Shown: positions 17,745 to 27,497, numbered from the stretch's first letter. The stretch: 64,000 nucleotides of DNA from Bradyrhizobium sp. CCGB01 (GCF_024199795.1 NZ_JANADK010000001.1:4278001-4342000); one strand, 5' to 3'. A program made the numbers and translations. Notes: a model not told the origin generated them from the letters alone.

Positions 17745-19481
17745 TTACCGCAGCGGCTTCTTCAGCAGCGAGAAGCGGTCTGGGTCGAGACCCATCGATG
17801 GTTGCAGCATCGGGGCTTCGGCGGTTGTGAGCGTCTTCGCAGGCGGCTGCGAGAACACGGGGTCGTTCGGCACGTCGCGCTGCGAGGTGGCGCCGCGCCA
17901 GCGCTCGAGCACGGCGCCGACGAAATGCATGTCGTGGCCGGAGGTGACGGACGGCACGCTGCTGATGGTGGCTTCACCGCGCGGCAATTGGTGCGGCGGC
18001 ACCTCCTTGAAACGCAGACGGGTCGGCAGCGCGACGCCTTCGCCGAACGCCAGCACCTCGCGGGTGCCGAGCGAGGGCACGAAGGACAGGAGGTTCGCGG
18101 CGGCGTCCGACACCGCGGCGCGCAACAATGCCTGGTCGCGCTCGTTGGCCAGACGCATCGTGAACAGCGTGTTGCACTGGGAAATGATGGTGGCGTCGAG
18201 CTCGGCGGGACGCTGGGTGATGAGGCCGAGATAGACGCCGTATTTGCGGCCTTCCTTGGCGATGCGCGACACCGCCTTGCGGGTCGGCCCGAAGCCGATG
18301 TTGCGGTCGGCGGAGGCATAACGATGCGCCTCTTCGCAGACGAACAGCAGCGGCGAGACGCCGTCGCTCCACAGGCCGAAGTCGAAGGCCATGCGGCAGA
18401 GAACGGACACGACGGAGTCGATGACTTCGGCCGGGAAGCCGGCGAGCTGCATCACCGTCATCGGTTTGCCGTTGGCCGGCAGGCGGAACAGATGGCTGAT
18501 CACCTCGGCCATGGTGTCGCCGCCGACATTGGCGTTGTCGAACATGAAGGCGTAGCGCGGGTCGTTGCGCACGGCCTCGATGCGCGAGATCAGCTTGTGA
18601 TAGATGATGCGCGAGGAGCGGTTCTCGAGCTTGCCCATGCGCTCGTCGATCAGCGACATCAGGTCGACGAGGCGGTACGGCACCGGCGTGTCGACGGTGT
18701 AGCCGACCTGCTTGGGATCGATGCGCTTCAGACCGATGCGATCGGCGTTCTGGTACTGGGTGTAGACGCCCTTGGCGAGCGGGATGACCTCGGCGAGGAT
18801 GTCGAGCTCCTCGGGCACGCCGGCGCGGCCGCCGAACAGCACGTCGACGATCTCTTCGAAGTTGAACAGCCAGAACGGCAGCTTCAGGTTCCGCGGGTTG
18901 AGCACCAGCGCGCGATCGCCGAAGCAGCGGCCATATTCGTTGTGGACGTCGAGCAGGAAGATGCGCAGGTTCGGCCGCGCCTTCAGGATCTCGTTGAGCA
19001 GCAGCGACACGCCGGTCGATTTGCCGACGCCGGTCGATCCCAGCACCGCGAAGTGCTTGGACAGCATTTCCTCGATGTCGACATAGGCGACGACCGAGCG
19101 GTCCTGCTGGAGGAAGCCGACATTGATCTGGTCCGAGCCGGTCGGCGCGTAGATCGTGCGCAGCTCCTGGCTGGTGATCAGGTCGACCGCATCGCCGATG
19201 GTCGGATAGTTGGTGACGCCGCGCTGAAACTTGGCCTTGTCCGCGGCATTGAGAATTTCGCCGAGCAGGTCGACCGACGCGATGGCGATGTAGTCGGGGC
19301 TCGAGAGGTTCTCGCAGGACACCTCGGTGATCATGGCGACGATGACCGAGCTGGCGCAGCGGATGCTGACGAAACGGCCGACGGTGGCCCGAACTTCCGA
19401 GACCGGCATCCGGCTTTCCGCCAGCAGGCCGACCCGGGCGAGCGACCCGCGTACCGAAATCACGCGTCCAAAGGATGTCAC
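17745..19481 (-). CDS. HerA-type hexameric ATPase (DUF87 family)
   Basis: A 578-residue protein from the GTG at 19481; a TTG at 19505 adds 8 residues and cannot be excluded. An N-terminal HAS-barrel-like region (~1-130, starting TSFGRVISVRGSLARVG) precedes the FtsK/HerA ATPase core with Walker A GSTGVGKST and Walker B LLFVCEEAHRY, then GLITQRPAELD and FTMRLANERD. HerA works with the nuclease NurA in DNA-end processing in archaea and some bacteria; no nurA-like gene is visible here. It is probably a DNA translocase of unknown cellular role. Confidence 0.87.
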   Translation of the reverse strand: MTSFGRVISVRGSLARVGLLAESRMPVSEVRATVGRFVSIRCASSVIVAMITEVSCENLSSPDYIAIASVDLLGEILNAADKAKFQRGVTNYPTIGDAVDLITSQELRTIYAPTGSDQINVGFLQQDRSVVAYVDIEEMLSKHFAVLGSTGVGKSTGVSLLLNEILKARPNLRIFLLDVHNEYGRCFGDRALVLNPRNLKLPFWLFNFEEIVDVLFGGRAGVPEELDILAEVIPLAKGVYTQYQNADRIGLKRIDPKQVGYTVDTPVPYRLVDLMSLIDERMGKLENRSSRIIYHKLISRIEAVRNDPRYAFMFDNANVGGDTMAEVISHLFRLPANGKPMTVMQLAGFPAEVIDSVVSVLCRMAFDFGLWSDGVSPLLFVCEEAHRYASADRNIGFGPTRKAVSRIAKEGRKYGVYLGLITQRPAELDATIISQCNTLFTMRLANERDQALLRAAVSDAAANLLSFVPSLGTREVLAFGEGVALPTRLRFKEVPPHQLPRGEATISSVPSVTSGHDMHFVGAVLERWRGATSQRDVPNDPVFSQPPAKTLTTAEAPMLQPSMGLDPDRFSLLKKPLR

Positions 19482-19921
19482 GATGAATGAACCTGACAAG
19501 AGCAAGGGGTTTGCACCGGACTATGCGCGGCCGTCGCTGCACAAACGGTTAAACGGCGGGCGCCGGCGCTTCGTTAAATCCGCGACAATTCGGATGCTAG
19601 GTTTGTCCCCAATGCATACTTCTGGCCGAAGGCGGCCCGAAAATGCTGCTTTTCTGGGCTGGCGGGCCCGAAAGCACTTAAGGAAGATTTTACCATTCGA
19701 CCAGTCGGTTCCATCGTTCGGGTGGAAGGTCGTCATTTTGGATGGTGCGGCGTTCGATCGGGCGGGGGTGTTTGATTTGTTGACGGGACCTAATCATTTG
19801 TACATTAGTACAAATGAACCGGCGGCCTGGATGCCGCCCCCGGACGCCTGAGCGCGTTTGCAGCCTTGCGTCCGATTGCGCGATCCGGTCCGGCGAATCG
19901 CAGCCACGCCTGGAGGAAAGC
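19482..19921. other. Divergent intergenic region with a TetR-type promoter
   Basis: 440 bases between the HerA-type gene (minus) and the extradiol dioxygenase (plus). The right-hand third holds the promoter-operator described at 19780-19816 and a ~105-nt leader ending in GGAGGAAA before the dioxygenase ATG. The left part has no further element that I recognise. Confidence 0.6.
19780..19816 (+). promoter_or_regulatory. Promoter with perfect operator palindrome, twin of the tetR promoter
   Basis: TTGACG (19780-19785) is a good -35. Overlapping the expected -10 is a perfect inverted repeat: CATTTGTAC, a 4-nt spacer ATTA, then GTACAAATG (19795-19816). The stretch from TTTGTTGACG through GTACAAAT is almost identical to 43418-43457 in front of tetR. 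The strong inference is that the TetR protein at 43461 represses transcription of the dioxygenase. Confidence 0.8.
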
Positions 19922-20890
19922 ATGCAGCCCGAACCGATCCTCGATCTTGCTCATCTCGGCCACATGGAGCTGCTGACGCCCAAGCCCGACGAGAGCCTGA
20001 AATTCTTCGTCGACGTCATGGGCATGACCGTGAGCGGTCAGAAGGGCGAGTCCGTGTATTTGCGCGGCTGGGACGATTACGAGCGCTATTCGCTCAAGCT
20101 TACAGCCTCGAAGACATCAGGCATGGAGCACATGGCGCTGCGCGCGCGCAGCCAGCAGGCACTGGAGCGCCGCGTCGCCGCGCTGAAGGGCTCGGGCTTC
20201 GACATCGGCTGGATCGACGGCGACATGGGGCAGGGGCCGACCTTCCGCTGCCGCGACCCTGACGGGCACATCGTCGAGCTCTATTACGAGACCGAATGGT
20301 ATCAGGCGCCGCCGGAGCTGAAGCCCGCGCTGAAGAACCAGGCGCAGCGCTTTCCCGCGCGCGGCGTCAATGTCCGCCGGCTCGACCATCTCAACTGCCT
20401 CGCCGTCGACATCAAGGCCAACCGCGAGTTCTTCGAGAACTATCTTGGCTGCCGCCTCACCGAGCAGATCGTTCTCAACGACGGGCGGGAAGCCGCGATG
20501 TGGCTGACCATGTCGAACAAGAGCTACGATTTCGCCTATTCGCTGGATCATTCCGGCACGCCCGGCCGCTTCCACCACGTCACCTACGCGCTCGACAGCC
20601 GCGAGGAGATTCTTCGCGCCGCGGACATCTTCCTGGAGAACGGCGTGCACATCGAGACCGGGCCGCACAAGCACGCGATCCAGCAGACCTTCTTCCTCTA
20701 CGTCTACGAGCCTGGCGGCAACCGCGTCGAGGTCGCCAATGCCGGCGCGCGCCTCATCCTCGCGCCCGACTGGAAGCCGATCGTGTGGACCGAGGAGGAG
20801 CGCAAGAAGGGCCAGGCGTGGGGCCTGAAGACGATCGAGTCCTTCCACACCCACGGTACGCCGCCGGTGGAGGCGAAGAAGCACGGCTAA
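19922..20890 (+). CDS. Two-domain extradiol (catechol 2,3-type) ring-cleavage dioxygenase
   Basis: A 322-residue type I extradiol dioxygenase of the vicinal oxygen chelate superfamily. The two VOC domains are residues ~8-125 and ~150-290. The Fe(II) ligands expected in the second domain are visible as His156 (RLDHLNCLAV), His218 or His219 (RFHHVTY) and Glu270 (VYEPGGNRVEVAN). It cleaves a catecholic ring next to the diol; the substrate is unknown. The start has GGAGGAAAGC directly upstream. Its stop overlaps the nicB stop by 3 nt, convergently. Its promoter is a twin of the tetR promoter at 43.4 kb, which links it to the aromatic-acid module there rather than only to nicB. Confidence 0.88.
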   Translation: MQPEPILDLAHLGHMELLTPKPDESLKFFVDVMGMTVSGQKGESVYLRGWDDYERYSLKLTASKTSGMEHMALRARSQQALERRVAALKGSGFDIGWIDGDMGQGPTFRCRDPDGHIVELYYETEWYQAPPELKPALKNQAQRFPARGVNVRRLDHLNCLAVDIKANREFFENYLGCRLTEQIVLNDGREAAMWLTMSNKSYDFAYSLDHSGTPGRFHHVTYALDSREEILRAADIFLENGVHIETGPHKHAIQQTFFLYVYEPGGNRVEVANAGARLILAPDWKPIVWTEEERKKGQAWGLKTIESFHTHGTPPVEAKKHG

Positions 20891-23800
20891 TGCGCTGAAG
20901 TGCGTACCCGCGCGATCGTCTCGCGTACGCCGGTCCATGCCGGCTTGTCCGGCGCGAACTGACTGCGCAGGAAGGTGACGAGTTCTTCGACCTGCGCATC
21001 GCTCATGCTGTTCCTGAACGCCGGCATGTAGCCGAGGTCGCTGGAGACGGGCTCGGCGATGCCGTGCAGGACGACCTGCACGAGATTGTCCGAGGTCGCG
21101 CTGTGCAGATTGCTGTTGAGCGCGAGCGAGGGCCGGCTGCCGAACAACGGCAGGCCGCCGACTTCGTGGCAGACGGCGCAGGCGCCCTGATAGAGCCGCG
21201 CGCCAGGGGACGAGGCCACGGTGACTTGGGTCGCGGCTTCGAGCTTCGCGGCGAGTGAATCCGGCGTCGGTGCGGCCGTGTCGTTGAATGAGTTGAGATA
21301 GACCGCCATCGCGCGGATGTCCGGGTCGGGCAGGGCCTTCAGGTCCCTGACGACAGGCGCCATCGGGCCGGCGGCCACGCCGTGATAGCGCGAATGGCCG
21401 GTGCGTAAATAGGCGAACAGCTCGTCCTCGCTCCATGGGATCGGTGCGCGTGAGAGTGATGTCAGCGCCGGCGCTTCCCAACCTTCGGCAAATCCGCCCG
21501 CGAGATAGGCCTCGCGTTGCTCCGCGCCGAGCGCGTTGCGCGGCGAATGGCAGCCGCTGCAATGGCCGAGGCTCTCGACGAGATAAGCGCCGCGATTCCA
21601 CTGCTCGGATTTGGCGGGATCGGGCTTGAACTCTTTGCTCTGATGGAACAGCGCGTTCCATCCCGCAAGCAACGGGCGAAAATTGAAGGGGAAGGCGAGT
21701 GCGTTCGCAGGTGCCTTCGCATGTACTGCCGGCTGCGCCATCAGGTAAGCATAGAGCGCCTGAAGGTCGGCATCGCCAGTCTTCGCAAAGTGCGGATAGG
21801 GGAAGGCGGGATAGAGCTGCCGGCCATCGCGATGCAGCCCGTCGCGCATCGCGCGTTCGAACGCCGGATAGGACCAGGCGCCGATACCGGTCTCGACGTC
21901 GGGTGTGATGTTGGTGCTGTAGATCGTGCCGAACGGCGTTTCCAGCGCGCGGCCGCCGGCGTTGGGCACGCCCCCGATCGTGGTGTGGCACTCCGCGCAA
22001 TTGCCGAGTGCCGCGAGTTGCTGGCCGCGCGCGATCGTCGCGGCGGAATAGACCGATGCATCGGGCCGCGCGATCGGCGCGATGGGGCGTCCTGGCAGCA
22101 GCGCGGCGCCGATGCCGATCGCCGCGGTGCAGACCGCTGCGATCGTTGCGAAGATGCCGACGCGCTTGGCGAAGGGATTCTCCCAGATGCGCGACGGCTG
22201 CGGTGTCGCAGGAGCGGGGAGGGCCTGCGGCACAGGCGATGTTTCGCCGTGCAGCCCCTTCAGAATGCGCTCGGGCGTGAACGGCGGCTCGCGGAAGCGC
22301 ACGCCGGTGGCATCGAAGATCGCGTTCGCGATCGCCGCCGCGCTCGGCACCGAGGCGGACTCTCCCACGCCGAGCGGCGGCTGGTCCTGTCGCGGCAACA
22401 GCAGCACGTCGATTTTGGGCACGTCGGGGAAGGGGATGATCGGATAGGCGCCCCATTCGCGCGCTGCGACCGCGCCGCGTTCGAATGACACTTCTTCCAT
22501 CAACGCGCGGCTGGTGGACTGGATGACGTTGCCGTGGATCTGGTGGCGCACGCCGTCCGGATTGATCATCAGGCCGGAGTCCTGCCCGGCAACGACGCGC
22601 GTGACGCTGACATCACCGGTCGCCTTGTTCACGGCGACGTCGGTGACCCAGGCCGACCAGGCGGCGCCATAGCCGGGAAATTTGCTGTGGACATAGAGCG
22701 CATAGGCAAAGCCGCGCCCGTGCACGACCTCGCCGTCCTTCTCCTCGCGCACCGGCCGCGGCGTCCAGCCCGCGCGCTCGGCCACCGCGTTGACGAGATC
22801 GACGGCGCGCTGGTCCTTCAGATAGCGCAGGCGGTACTCGATGGGATCGACACCGGCCTCGGTCGCGGCCTCGTCGATATAGGATTCATGCGCAAACGTG
22901 TTCGGCAGCGCCGAGACGCCGCGGAACCAGGAGGCGCGCACGATCGGCGCCATGTCGTGGGCGACGACGCGCATGTGGTCATAGTCGTAAGGCGGGATCG
23001 CGGTGCGGTCGCCCATCTGGAGCACGGCGGGCTCGGGCGAGATGCGTCCCGTCAGCAGCAGCGCCAGGGTCGGTGCGGCGTTCGACGGATAGCGCGTGGC
23101 GAGATCGTAACCAGCGATGCCGCCGTCGGCATCGAGACCGCCATTGACGTCAATGAGCTGCGCGGTGCCCTTGGGCTCCCAGGCGTGTTCCTGCTCGCGC
23201 GTCAGCTGCACGCGCACGGGCCGGCCGACCGCGCGCGACAGCAGCAGCGCATCCGCGGTCACGTCATCGGCGCAGTTGCGGCCGTAGCAGCCGGCGGCCT
23301 CGAGGCGGATCACCTCGATCTCGCTCTCGGGCCGCTCGATCAGCAGCGCGAGGTCGCTGCGCAGAATGTGCGGATTCTGCGTGCCGGACCAGACGCGGAT
23401 GTTGCCGTCCTGGACATCGGCGACCGCGCAGGACGGGCCGATCGAGGCGTGCAACTGATACGGCCAGACGTAAGTGCGCGGCATCGGCTTGGCGGCGCCT
23501 GATATCGCCGCGGTGACGTCGCCCTTGTCGATCAGCGTGCGCGGTGTCGACGGGTTGGCGCGGAGTGCGGTCTCCACGTCGGCGAGATCGGTCAGATCAG
23601 GCGTCGGCTTCCAGCTCACCGTGAGCTGCTCGGCCGCGCGGATCGCGTTCTCCTCGCGTTCGGCAACGACGCCGACGAAATCGCCGATCCGCACGACGGC
23701 CATGATGCCGGGAATGTCACGTATCGAGGACTCGTCGACCGCGATCAGGCTGGTGCCGACGAACGGGCCGGCATCGAGGCCGGCATAGGGCGGGCGCACC

Positions 23801-24408
23801 ACGCGGCCGTGCAGCATGCCGGGGACGCGGACGTCGTGCACGAAGGTCAGCTCGCCCGTGGCTTTGGCGGGGAGGTCGACGCGCGGCATCGACTGGCCGA
23901 CGATGGCGTAATCGCCGACGGGCTTGACCGCGACATCGTCGGCAAGCTCGAGGCGAATGATCTCGCCGCCGATCAGCTCGCCATAGCTGACGCTGCGATT
24001 ATGCCCGCGGACGAGGCCGTCCTCGATCTTCAGCTCCGAGGGGGGCAGTTCCAACCGCTCCGCCGCGCGCGCGATCAGAAAATGCCGCGCTTGCGCTGCG
24101 GCCTTGCGCAAGGGAACGGCGGTGATCTGGATGGTTTCGCTGGCGATGGTCGCGCCCTGGTTCGGCACCAAGGCGGTGTCGCCGAGCACGACAACGACCC
24201 GCGCAAAGGACACGTCGAGCTCTTCGGCGACGATCTGGCCGAGCGCCGTGCGGATGCCGGTGCCGAGATCGACGTGACCGTTATAGGCGCTGACCGAGCC
24301 GTCCGCGGTGATGCGGACAAAGGTCTCGGATGTGATCTCGTCCACGGTGCGGACGACGACAAGCGAACCGGATGGCCGCTCAGCTCCGTTCGAGGCAGGG
24401 GAGGCCAT
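20887..24408 (-). CDS. nicB: Nicotinate dehydrogenase large subunit fused to triheme cytochrome c (NicB-type)
   Basis: A 1173-residue fusion. Residues ~15-740 are a xanthine-dehydrogenase-family molybdopterin domain (for example GHVDLGTGIRTALGQIVAEE, then GVGESASVPSAAAIANAIFD). A hydrophobic segment at ~750-775 (VGIFATIAAVCTAAIGIGAA) follows. The C-terminal ~370 residues carry three heme c motifs: CAECH (~804), CSGCH (~950) and CAVCH (~1077). This is the layout of Pseudomonas putida NicB, which with NicA hydroxylates nicotinate to 6-hydroxynicotinate and sends electrons to the respiratory chain through the hemes. The ATG overlaps the nicA stop (TGATG). Related isoquinoline and aldehyde dehydrogenases share the layout; the neighbouring 6-hydroxynicotinate reductase decides the call. 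Confidence 0.87.
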   Translation of the reverse strand: MASPASNGAERPSGSLVVVRTVDEITSETFVRITADGSVSAYNGHVDLGTGIRTALGQIVAEELDVSFARVVVVLGDTALVPNQGATIASETIQITAVPLRKAAAQARHFLIARAAERLELPPSELKIEDGLVRGHNRSVSYGELIGGEIIRLELADDVAVKPVGDYAIVGQSMPRVDLPAKATGELTFVHDVRVPGMLHGRVVRPPYAGLDAGPFVGTSLIAVDESSIRDIPGIMAVVRIGDFVGVVAEREENAIRAAEQLTVSWKPTPDLTDLADVETALRANPSTPRTLIDKGDVTAAISGAAKPMPRTYVWPYQLHASIGPSCAVADVQDGNIRVWSGTQNPHILRSDLALLIERPESEIEVIRLEAAGCYGRNCADDVTADALLLSRAVGRPVRVQLTREQEHAWEPKGTAQLIDVNGGLDADGGIAGYDLATRYPSNAAPTLALLLTGRISPEPAVLQMGDRTAIPPYDYDHMRVVAHDMAPIVRASWFRGVSALPNTFAHESYIDEAATEAGVDPIEYRLRYLKDQRAVDLVNAVAERAGWTPRPVREEKDGEVVHGRGFAYALYVHSKFPGYGAAWSAWVTDVAVNKATGDVSVTRVVAGQDSGLMINPDGVRHQIHGNVIQSTSRALMEEVSFERGAVAAREWGAYPIIPFPDVPKIDVLLLPRQDQPPLGVGESASVPSAAAIANAIFDATGVRFREPPFTPERILKGLHGETSPVPQALPAPATPQPSRIWENPFAKRVGIFATIAAVCTAAIGIGAALLPGRPIAPIARPDASVYSAATIARGQQLAALGNCAECHTTIGGVPNAGGRALETPFGTIYSTNITPDVETGIGAWSYPAFERAMRDGLHRDGRQLYPAFPYPHFAKTGDADLQALYAYLMAQPAVHAKAPANALAFPFNFRPLLAGWNALFHQSKEFKPDPAKSEQWNRGAYLVESLGHCSGCHSPRNALGAEQREAYLAGGFAEGWEAPALTSLSRAPIPWSEDELFAYLRTGHSRYHGVAAGPMAPVVRDLKALPDPDIRAMAVYLNSFNDTAAPTPDSLAAKLEAATQVTVASSPGARLYQGACAVCHEVGGLPLFGSRPSLALNSNLHSATSDNLVQVVLHGIAEPVSSDLGYMPAFRNSMSDAQVEELVTFLRSQFAPDKPAWTGVRETIARVRTSAH

Positions 24409-24890
24409 CAATCCGCGGCCTCGGTGAGCTGGCCGGATGCGCGCATCACCGCGCGCAGGATCTCGACATGCGTGCCGCAGCGGCAGAGATTGTAGCGCAG
24501 CGCCGCCAGCGCTTCCTGCTCGGTCGGCTGCGGGTTGATCGCAAGTAACGCCTTGGTCGTCATGATCATGCCGTTGAGGCAATAGCCGCATTGCGCGGCC
24601 TGCTCGTCGATGAAGGCCTGCTGCACCACGTCGGGCTTGTCGCGTGTGCCTAGGCCTTCGAGCGTCACGATGTCGCGCCCGGCGCAACCGCCGACCGGAA
24701 TCACGCAGGAGCGCGCGGCGGCGCCGTCAATCAGGACAGTGCAGGTGCCGCATTCGCCGAGGCCGCAGCCGTATTTCGGACCGTTGAGCGCGAGATCGTT
24801 GCGCAGCACGTAGAGCAGCGGCGTCTGTTGCGCCGCTGTGACCTCGTGGATCCCGCCGTTCACGGTGAGGCGGATCGGTGTCTGCGTCAT
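24408..24890 (-). CDS. nicA: Nicotinate dehydrogenase small [2Fe-2S] subunit (NicA-type)
   Basis: A 160-residue subunit with two [2Fe-2S] sites: Cys42, 47, 50 and 62 (YGCGLGECGTC plus C) for the plant-ferredoxin type, and Cys101, 104, 136 and 138 (CGYC and CRC) for the second. It passes electrons from the molybdenum site of NicB. The start at 24890 (MTQTPIRLTVNG) fits the family; the frame continues upstream without family character. First gene of a nicAB operon, divergent from the 6-hydroxynicotinate reductase gene across a 259-bp region with two palindromes. Confidence 0.9.
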   Translation of the reverse strand: MTQTPIRLTVNGGIHEVTAAQQTPLLYVLRNDLALNGPKYGCGLGECGTCTVLIDGAAARSCVIPVGGCAGRDIVTLEGLGTRDKPDVVQQAFIDEQAAQCGYCLNGMIMTTKALLAINPQPTEQEALAALRYNLCRCGTHVEILRAVMRASGQLTEAAD

Positions 24891-24953
24891 CCTCGTTCCC
24901 AAGCCCGCGTAAAAATTCCAAGCCCCACGCGAAATTCTACGTCGCGACGATAC

Positions 24954-24969
24954 CGTTTGTACACAAACG
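24954..24969. promoter_or_regulatory. Operator-like palindrome B near nicA
   Basis: Inverted repeat CGTTTGT-AC-ACAAACG, 64 nt before the nicA ATG. An 11-nt part (CGTTTGTACAC, read on the other strand) recurs at 36063-36073 between enamidase and fpr. The TTTGTAC half also matches the TetR-type operator. Confidence 0.65.
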
Positions 24970-25104
24970 TGCAAGCCGTGCATGCCGCACTGCAGCGCGG
25001 CTGCCCTCTTTGTGGACAAAGCGGATAGGCAAATGAGGTTTTATGCGGCAGCCGCATCTTTTGCGCCGCACCGCCGCTTGACAGTCTTCCGGACGGCGCG
25101 CAAC

Positions 25105-25124
25105 ATCGTTCGTATACGAATGAT
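25105..25124. promoter_or_regulatory. Operator-like palindrome A before the 6-hydroxynicotinate reductase gene
   Basis: A 12-bp perfect core TTCGTATACGAA is extended on both sides by ATC/GAT with one mismatch. It sits 25 nt before the chosen ATG. The 13-mer GTATACGAATGAT is repeated exactly at 36049-36061 between enamidase and fpr, so one regulator probably controls both. Confidence 0.7.
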
Positions 25125-25149
25125 AACCGCAGGTCTCGCTGGCTCTGGC

Positions 25150-26607
25150 ATGGTGATGGAAACAACGAGCGCTGCCATCGACAAGATCCGCTGCGATGCC
25201 TGTCCGGTGATGTGCTACATCAAGCCGGGCGCGGCGGGCGCGTGCGATCGCTACGCCAATCACGACGGCAAGCTCGTTCGCGTCGACCCGCATGTGATCC
25301 TGGAGCGTACCGTCTCGCATGGCGGCCAGCTGGTGCCGTTCAGCCGCACCGAAGACTGGGACGGCAAGATCGTCCACGAACCCTCGACCTTCGTCACCGC
25401 GATCGGCGCGGGCACGACCTATCCCGACTACAAGCCGGCGCCGTTCATCGTCTCCGCGGAGGTCGATGGCGTCGACATGGTGACCGTGGTCACCGAGGGC
25501 ATCTTTTCCTATTGCGGCATCAAGGTGAAGATCGACACCGACCGCTATCTCGGACCGGAGACCGCGACCGTTCGCGCGCAAGGCGAGGCGGTTGGGCACG
25601 TCACGACCAGCGAATATGGCTCGCAGATGCTGTCGCTGGGCGGCGTGCATCATCTCACCGGCGGCTCCAAGAAGGAGGGGCGCGTCACCTGCGACACGCT
25701 GATGGACCTCGCCAATTGCAAGGCGGTGGAGCTCACCATCGACGGCGGCGCGAGCGTGGTGGTGCAGGCCGGCCAGCCGCCGATCGTCAACGGCATGAAA
25801 GAAGAGCGCATGCGGGTCGGCTGCGGCTCGGCGACGATCGGCATGTTCGCCAAGCAATGGCACGGCAAGGTCGACGAGGTCGTCGTCGTCGACGACCACA
25901 TCACCGGCGTGCTCTCGGAGCACCAGGCCGGCAAGCTGCTCGACATCGCCGACACCGGCATCAAGATGAAGGGCCGCCGCTCGACGCCGGGCCGCTATTT
26001 CCAGGTCGCCGATCCCGGCACCGGCTGGGGCGGCACCAATATTTCCGATCCGCTGTCGATCCTCGGGCCGTTCGACGCCAAGGAAGCCAAGGCGGGCCTG
26101 TCGATGCTGATGGTGTCCACGACCGGCGAGCATTCCTCTTACTATGTGCTCGACGAGGCCTTGAAGCCGGTCGAGACCGAGATGCCTGATGATCTGAAAT
26201 TCTCGGTCGAGCGCATCCAGGAGAATTGCGAGCCGGCCTTGTGCACGGTGCTGTTCATGGCTGGCGCCGGCGGCTCGCTGCGCGCGGGTGTCACCGACAA
26301 CCCGGTGCGGCTGACGCGCTCGGTGAAGGACGCGCTGACGCGCGTCACCAGCGGCGGTGCGCCGGTCTATGTCTGGCCGGGGGGCGGCATCACCTACATG
26401 GTCGATGTGACGCAGATGCCTTCAGGCGCGTTCGGCTATGTTCCGACCCCGGCGCTGGTCGCGCCGATCGAGTTCACGATGAAGCTGTCGGACTACGCCG
26501 CGCTCGGCGGCCACATGGATTACGTCAAACCGCTCTCCGAGGTGCAGAACGGCGAAGACGTTCGCCAGTTGCCCTGGCAGAACCCGATCCCGGGACCGCG
26601 GGCATGA
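25150..26607 (+). CDS. hnr: 6-hydroxynicotinate reductase (Fe-S flavoprotein)
   Basis: A 485-residue protein with an N-terminal cysteine cluster Cys15, 18, 22 and 32 (CDACPVMC followed by GACDRY) suited to a [4Fe-4S] cluster. The central and C-terminal parts are rich in glycine (for example GTGWGGTNISDPLSILGPFD and VYVWPGGGITYMVD). I recognise it as the 6-hydroxynicotinate reductase family first described in nicotinate-fermenting Eubacterium barkeri. The enzyme reduces 6-hydroxynicotinate to 1,4,5,6-tetrahydro-6-oxonicotinate, with ferredoxin as likely donor. ATGs at 25150 and 25156 are equally possible starts, with weak RBS. Its stop overlaps the next ATG (ATGA), so it is coupled to the UPF0280 gene. 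Confidence 0.82.
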   Translation: MVMETTSAAIDKIRCDACPVMCYIKPGAAGACDRYANHDGKLVRVDPHVILERTVSHGGQLVPFSRTEDWDGKIVHEPSTFVTAIGAGTTYPDYKPAPFIVSAEVDGVDMVTVVTEGIFSYCGIKVKIDTDRYLGPETATVRAQGEAVGHVTTSEYGSQMLSLGGVHHLTGGSKKEGRVTCDTLMDLANCKAVELTIDGGASVVVQAGQPPIVNGMKEERMRVGCGSATIGMFAKQWHGKVDEVVVVDDHITGVLSEHQAGKLLDIADTGIKMKGRRSTPGRYFQVADPGTGWGGTNISDPLSILGPFDAKEAKAGLSMLMVSTTGEHSSYYVLDEALKPVETEMPDDLKFSVERIQENCEPALCTVLFMAGAGGSLRAGVTDNPVRLTRSVKDALTRVTSGGAPVYVWPGGGITYMVDVTQMPSGAFGYVPTPALVAPIEFTMKLSDYAALGGHMDYVKPLSEVQNGEDVRQLPWQNPIPGPRA

Positions 26608-27497
26608 CAAGGCTCCCGCAAATCGCATTGCTGTCTGATGGCCGGCGGCTGCATTTGCAGGATGGACCGATTGATCTGATCGTTGAGGCGAGGGGGCGTA
26701 CGGGCGCGGTGCGTGCGGCCTATGAGGCTGCGGCACGCCGGTTCACCGGGTTGCTGGACGAACTCTGCGCGGAACTGCCGGAGTTGCGGTCGGGCGCCAA
26801 GGCGCGAACGTCGCTGAAGGGCGTGGTGGCGCGTCGGATGCACGCCGCCGTCGCGCCTTATGCGGTTGATTGCTTCATCACGCCGATGGCGGCGGTTGCC
26901 GGCAGTGTGGCGGAGGAGATTCTTCGCGCCATGCTGGCCGCTGCGACGCTTGATCAGGCCTATGTCAACAATGGCGGCGACATCGCACTCCATCTCGGAG
27001 AAGGCGAACACTTTTCGGTCGGTCTGATGGATCGCCCTGATCGTCACGGTGTGATGCGGGCGATGAGGGTCGATTCGGGCGATCCGGTACGCGGTATCGC
27101 GACCAGCGGTCGCCATGGCCGCAGCTTTTCGCTCGGCATCGCCGATGCAGTGACGGTGCTGGCAGCGACGGCATCGCAAGCCGACGCGGCGGCGACTGTC
27201 ATCGCCAATGCCGTCGATCTGCCCGGGCATCCTGCCATCACGCGGCAACCCGCGAACGAGCTTCAGCCCGACAGCGATCTCGGCGCGCGCCTTGTCACTT
27301 GCGACGTCGGGGCATTGTCGCAGAACGAGATCGCCGCCGCGCTGGAATCTGGCGCGGAATGTGCACGGCAATTGTTCGATCGCGGATTGATCGAGGGTGC
27401 CATGCTCAGGCTTTGTGGTGATATGCTTGTCATCGGACCTAAGGATATAGAAGAGCAACGGTCGCGCCCGCTCGTGCTGGAGAACGCGGTTGCCTGA
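26604..27497 (+). CDS. UPF0280 family, ApbE-like protein
   Basis: A 297-residue protein of the UPF0280 family. Resemblance to ApbE flavin transferases is visible in YVNNGGDIALHL (ApbE has an NxGGD segment), in GIATSGRHGRSFSLGIADAVTVL and in the late ADAAATVIANAV. The usual ApbE DPRTG motif is not evident. The start overlaps the stop of the reductase gene by 4 nt, implying a linked function. Two inferred roles are attaching or maintaining a flavin in the reductase, or binding a flavin-like ligand. No signal peptide, so it is cytoplasmic, unlike most ApbE proteins. Confidence 0.8.
   Translation: MTRLPQIALLSDGRRLHLQDGPIDLIVEARGRTGAVRAAYEAAARRFTGLLDELCAELPELRSGAKARTSLKGVVARRMHAAVAPYAVDCFITPMAAVAGSVAEEILRAMLAAATLDQAYVNNGGDIALHLGEGEHFSVGLMDRPDRHGVMRAMRVDSGDPVRGIATSGRHGRSFSLGIADAVTVLAATASQADAAATVIANAVDLPGHPAITRQPANELQPDSDLGARLVTCDVGALSQNEIAAALESGAECARQLFDRGLIEGAMLRLCGDMLVIGPKDIEEQRSRPLVLENAVA

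Noticed and set aside
20117..22456. A 779-codon open frame on the minus strand
   Set aside because: It is another frame of nicB, which has clear molybdopterin and heme motifs; the alternative is Arg-rich and featureless and continues across the nicB stop into the dioxygenase gene.
20887..24890. Isoquinoline 1-oxidoreductase or aldehyde dehydrogenase as the identity of the Mo enzyme
   Set aside because: These share the subunit layout, but the adjacent 6-hydroxynicotinate reductase, enamidase and shared operators make nicotinate the best-supported substrate.
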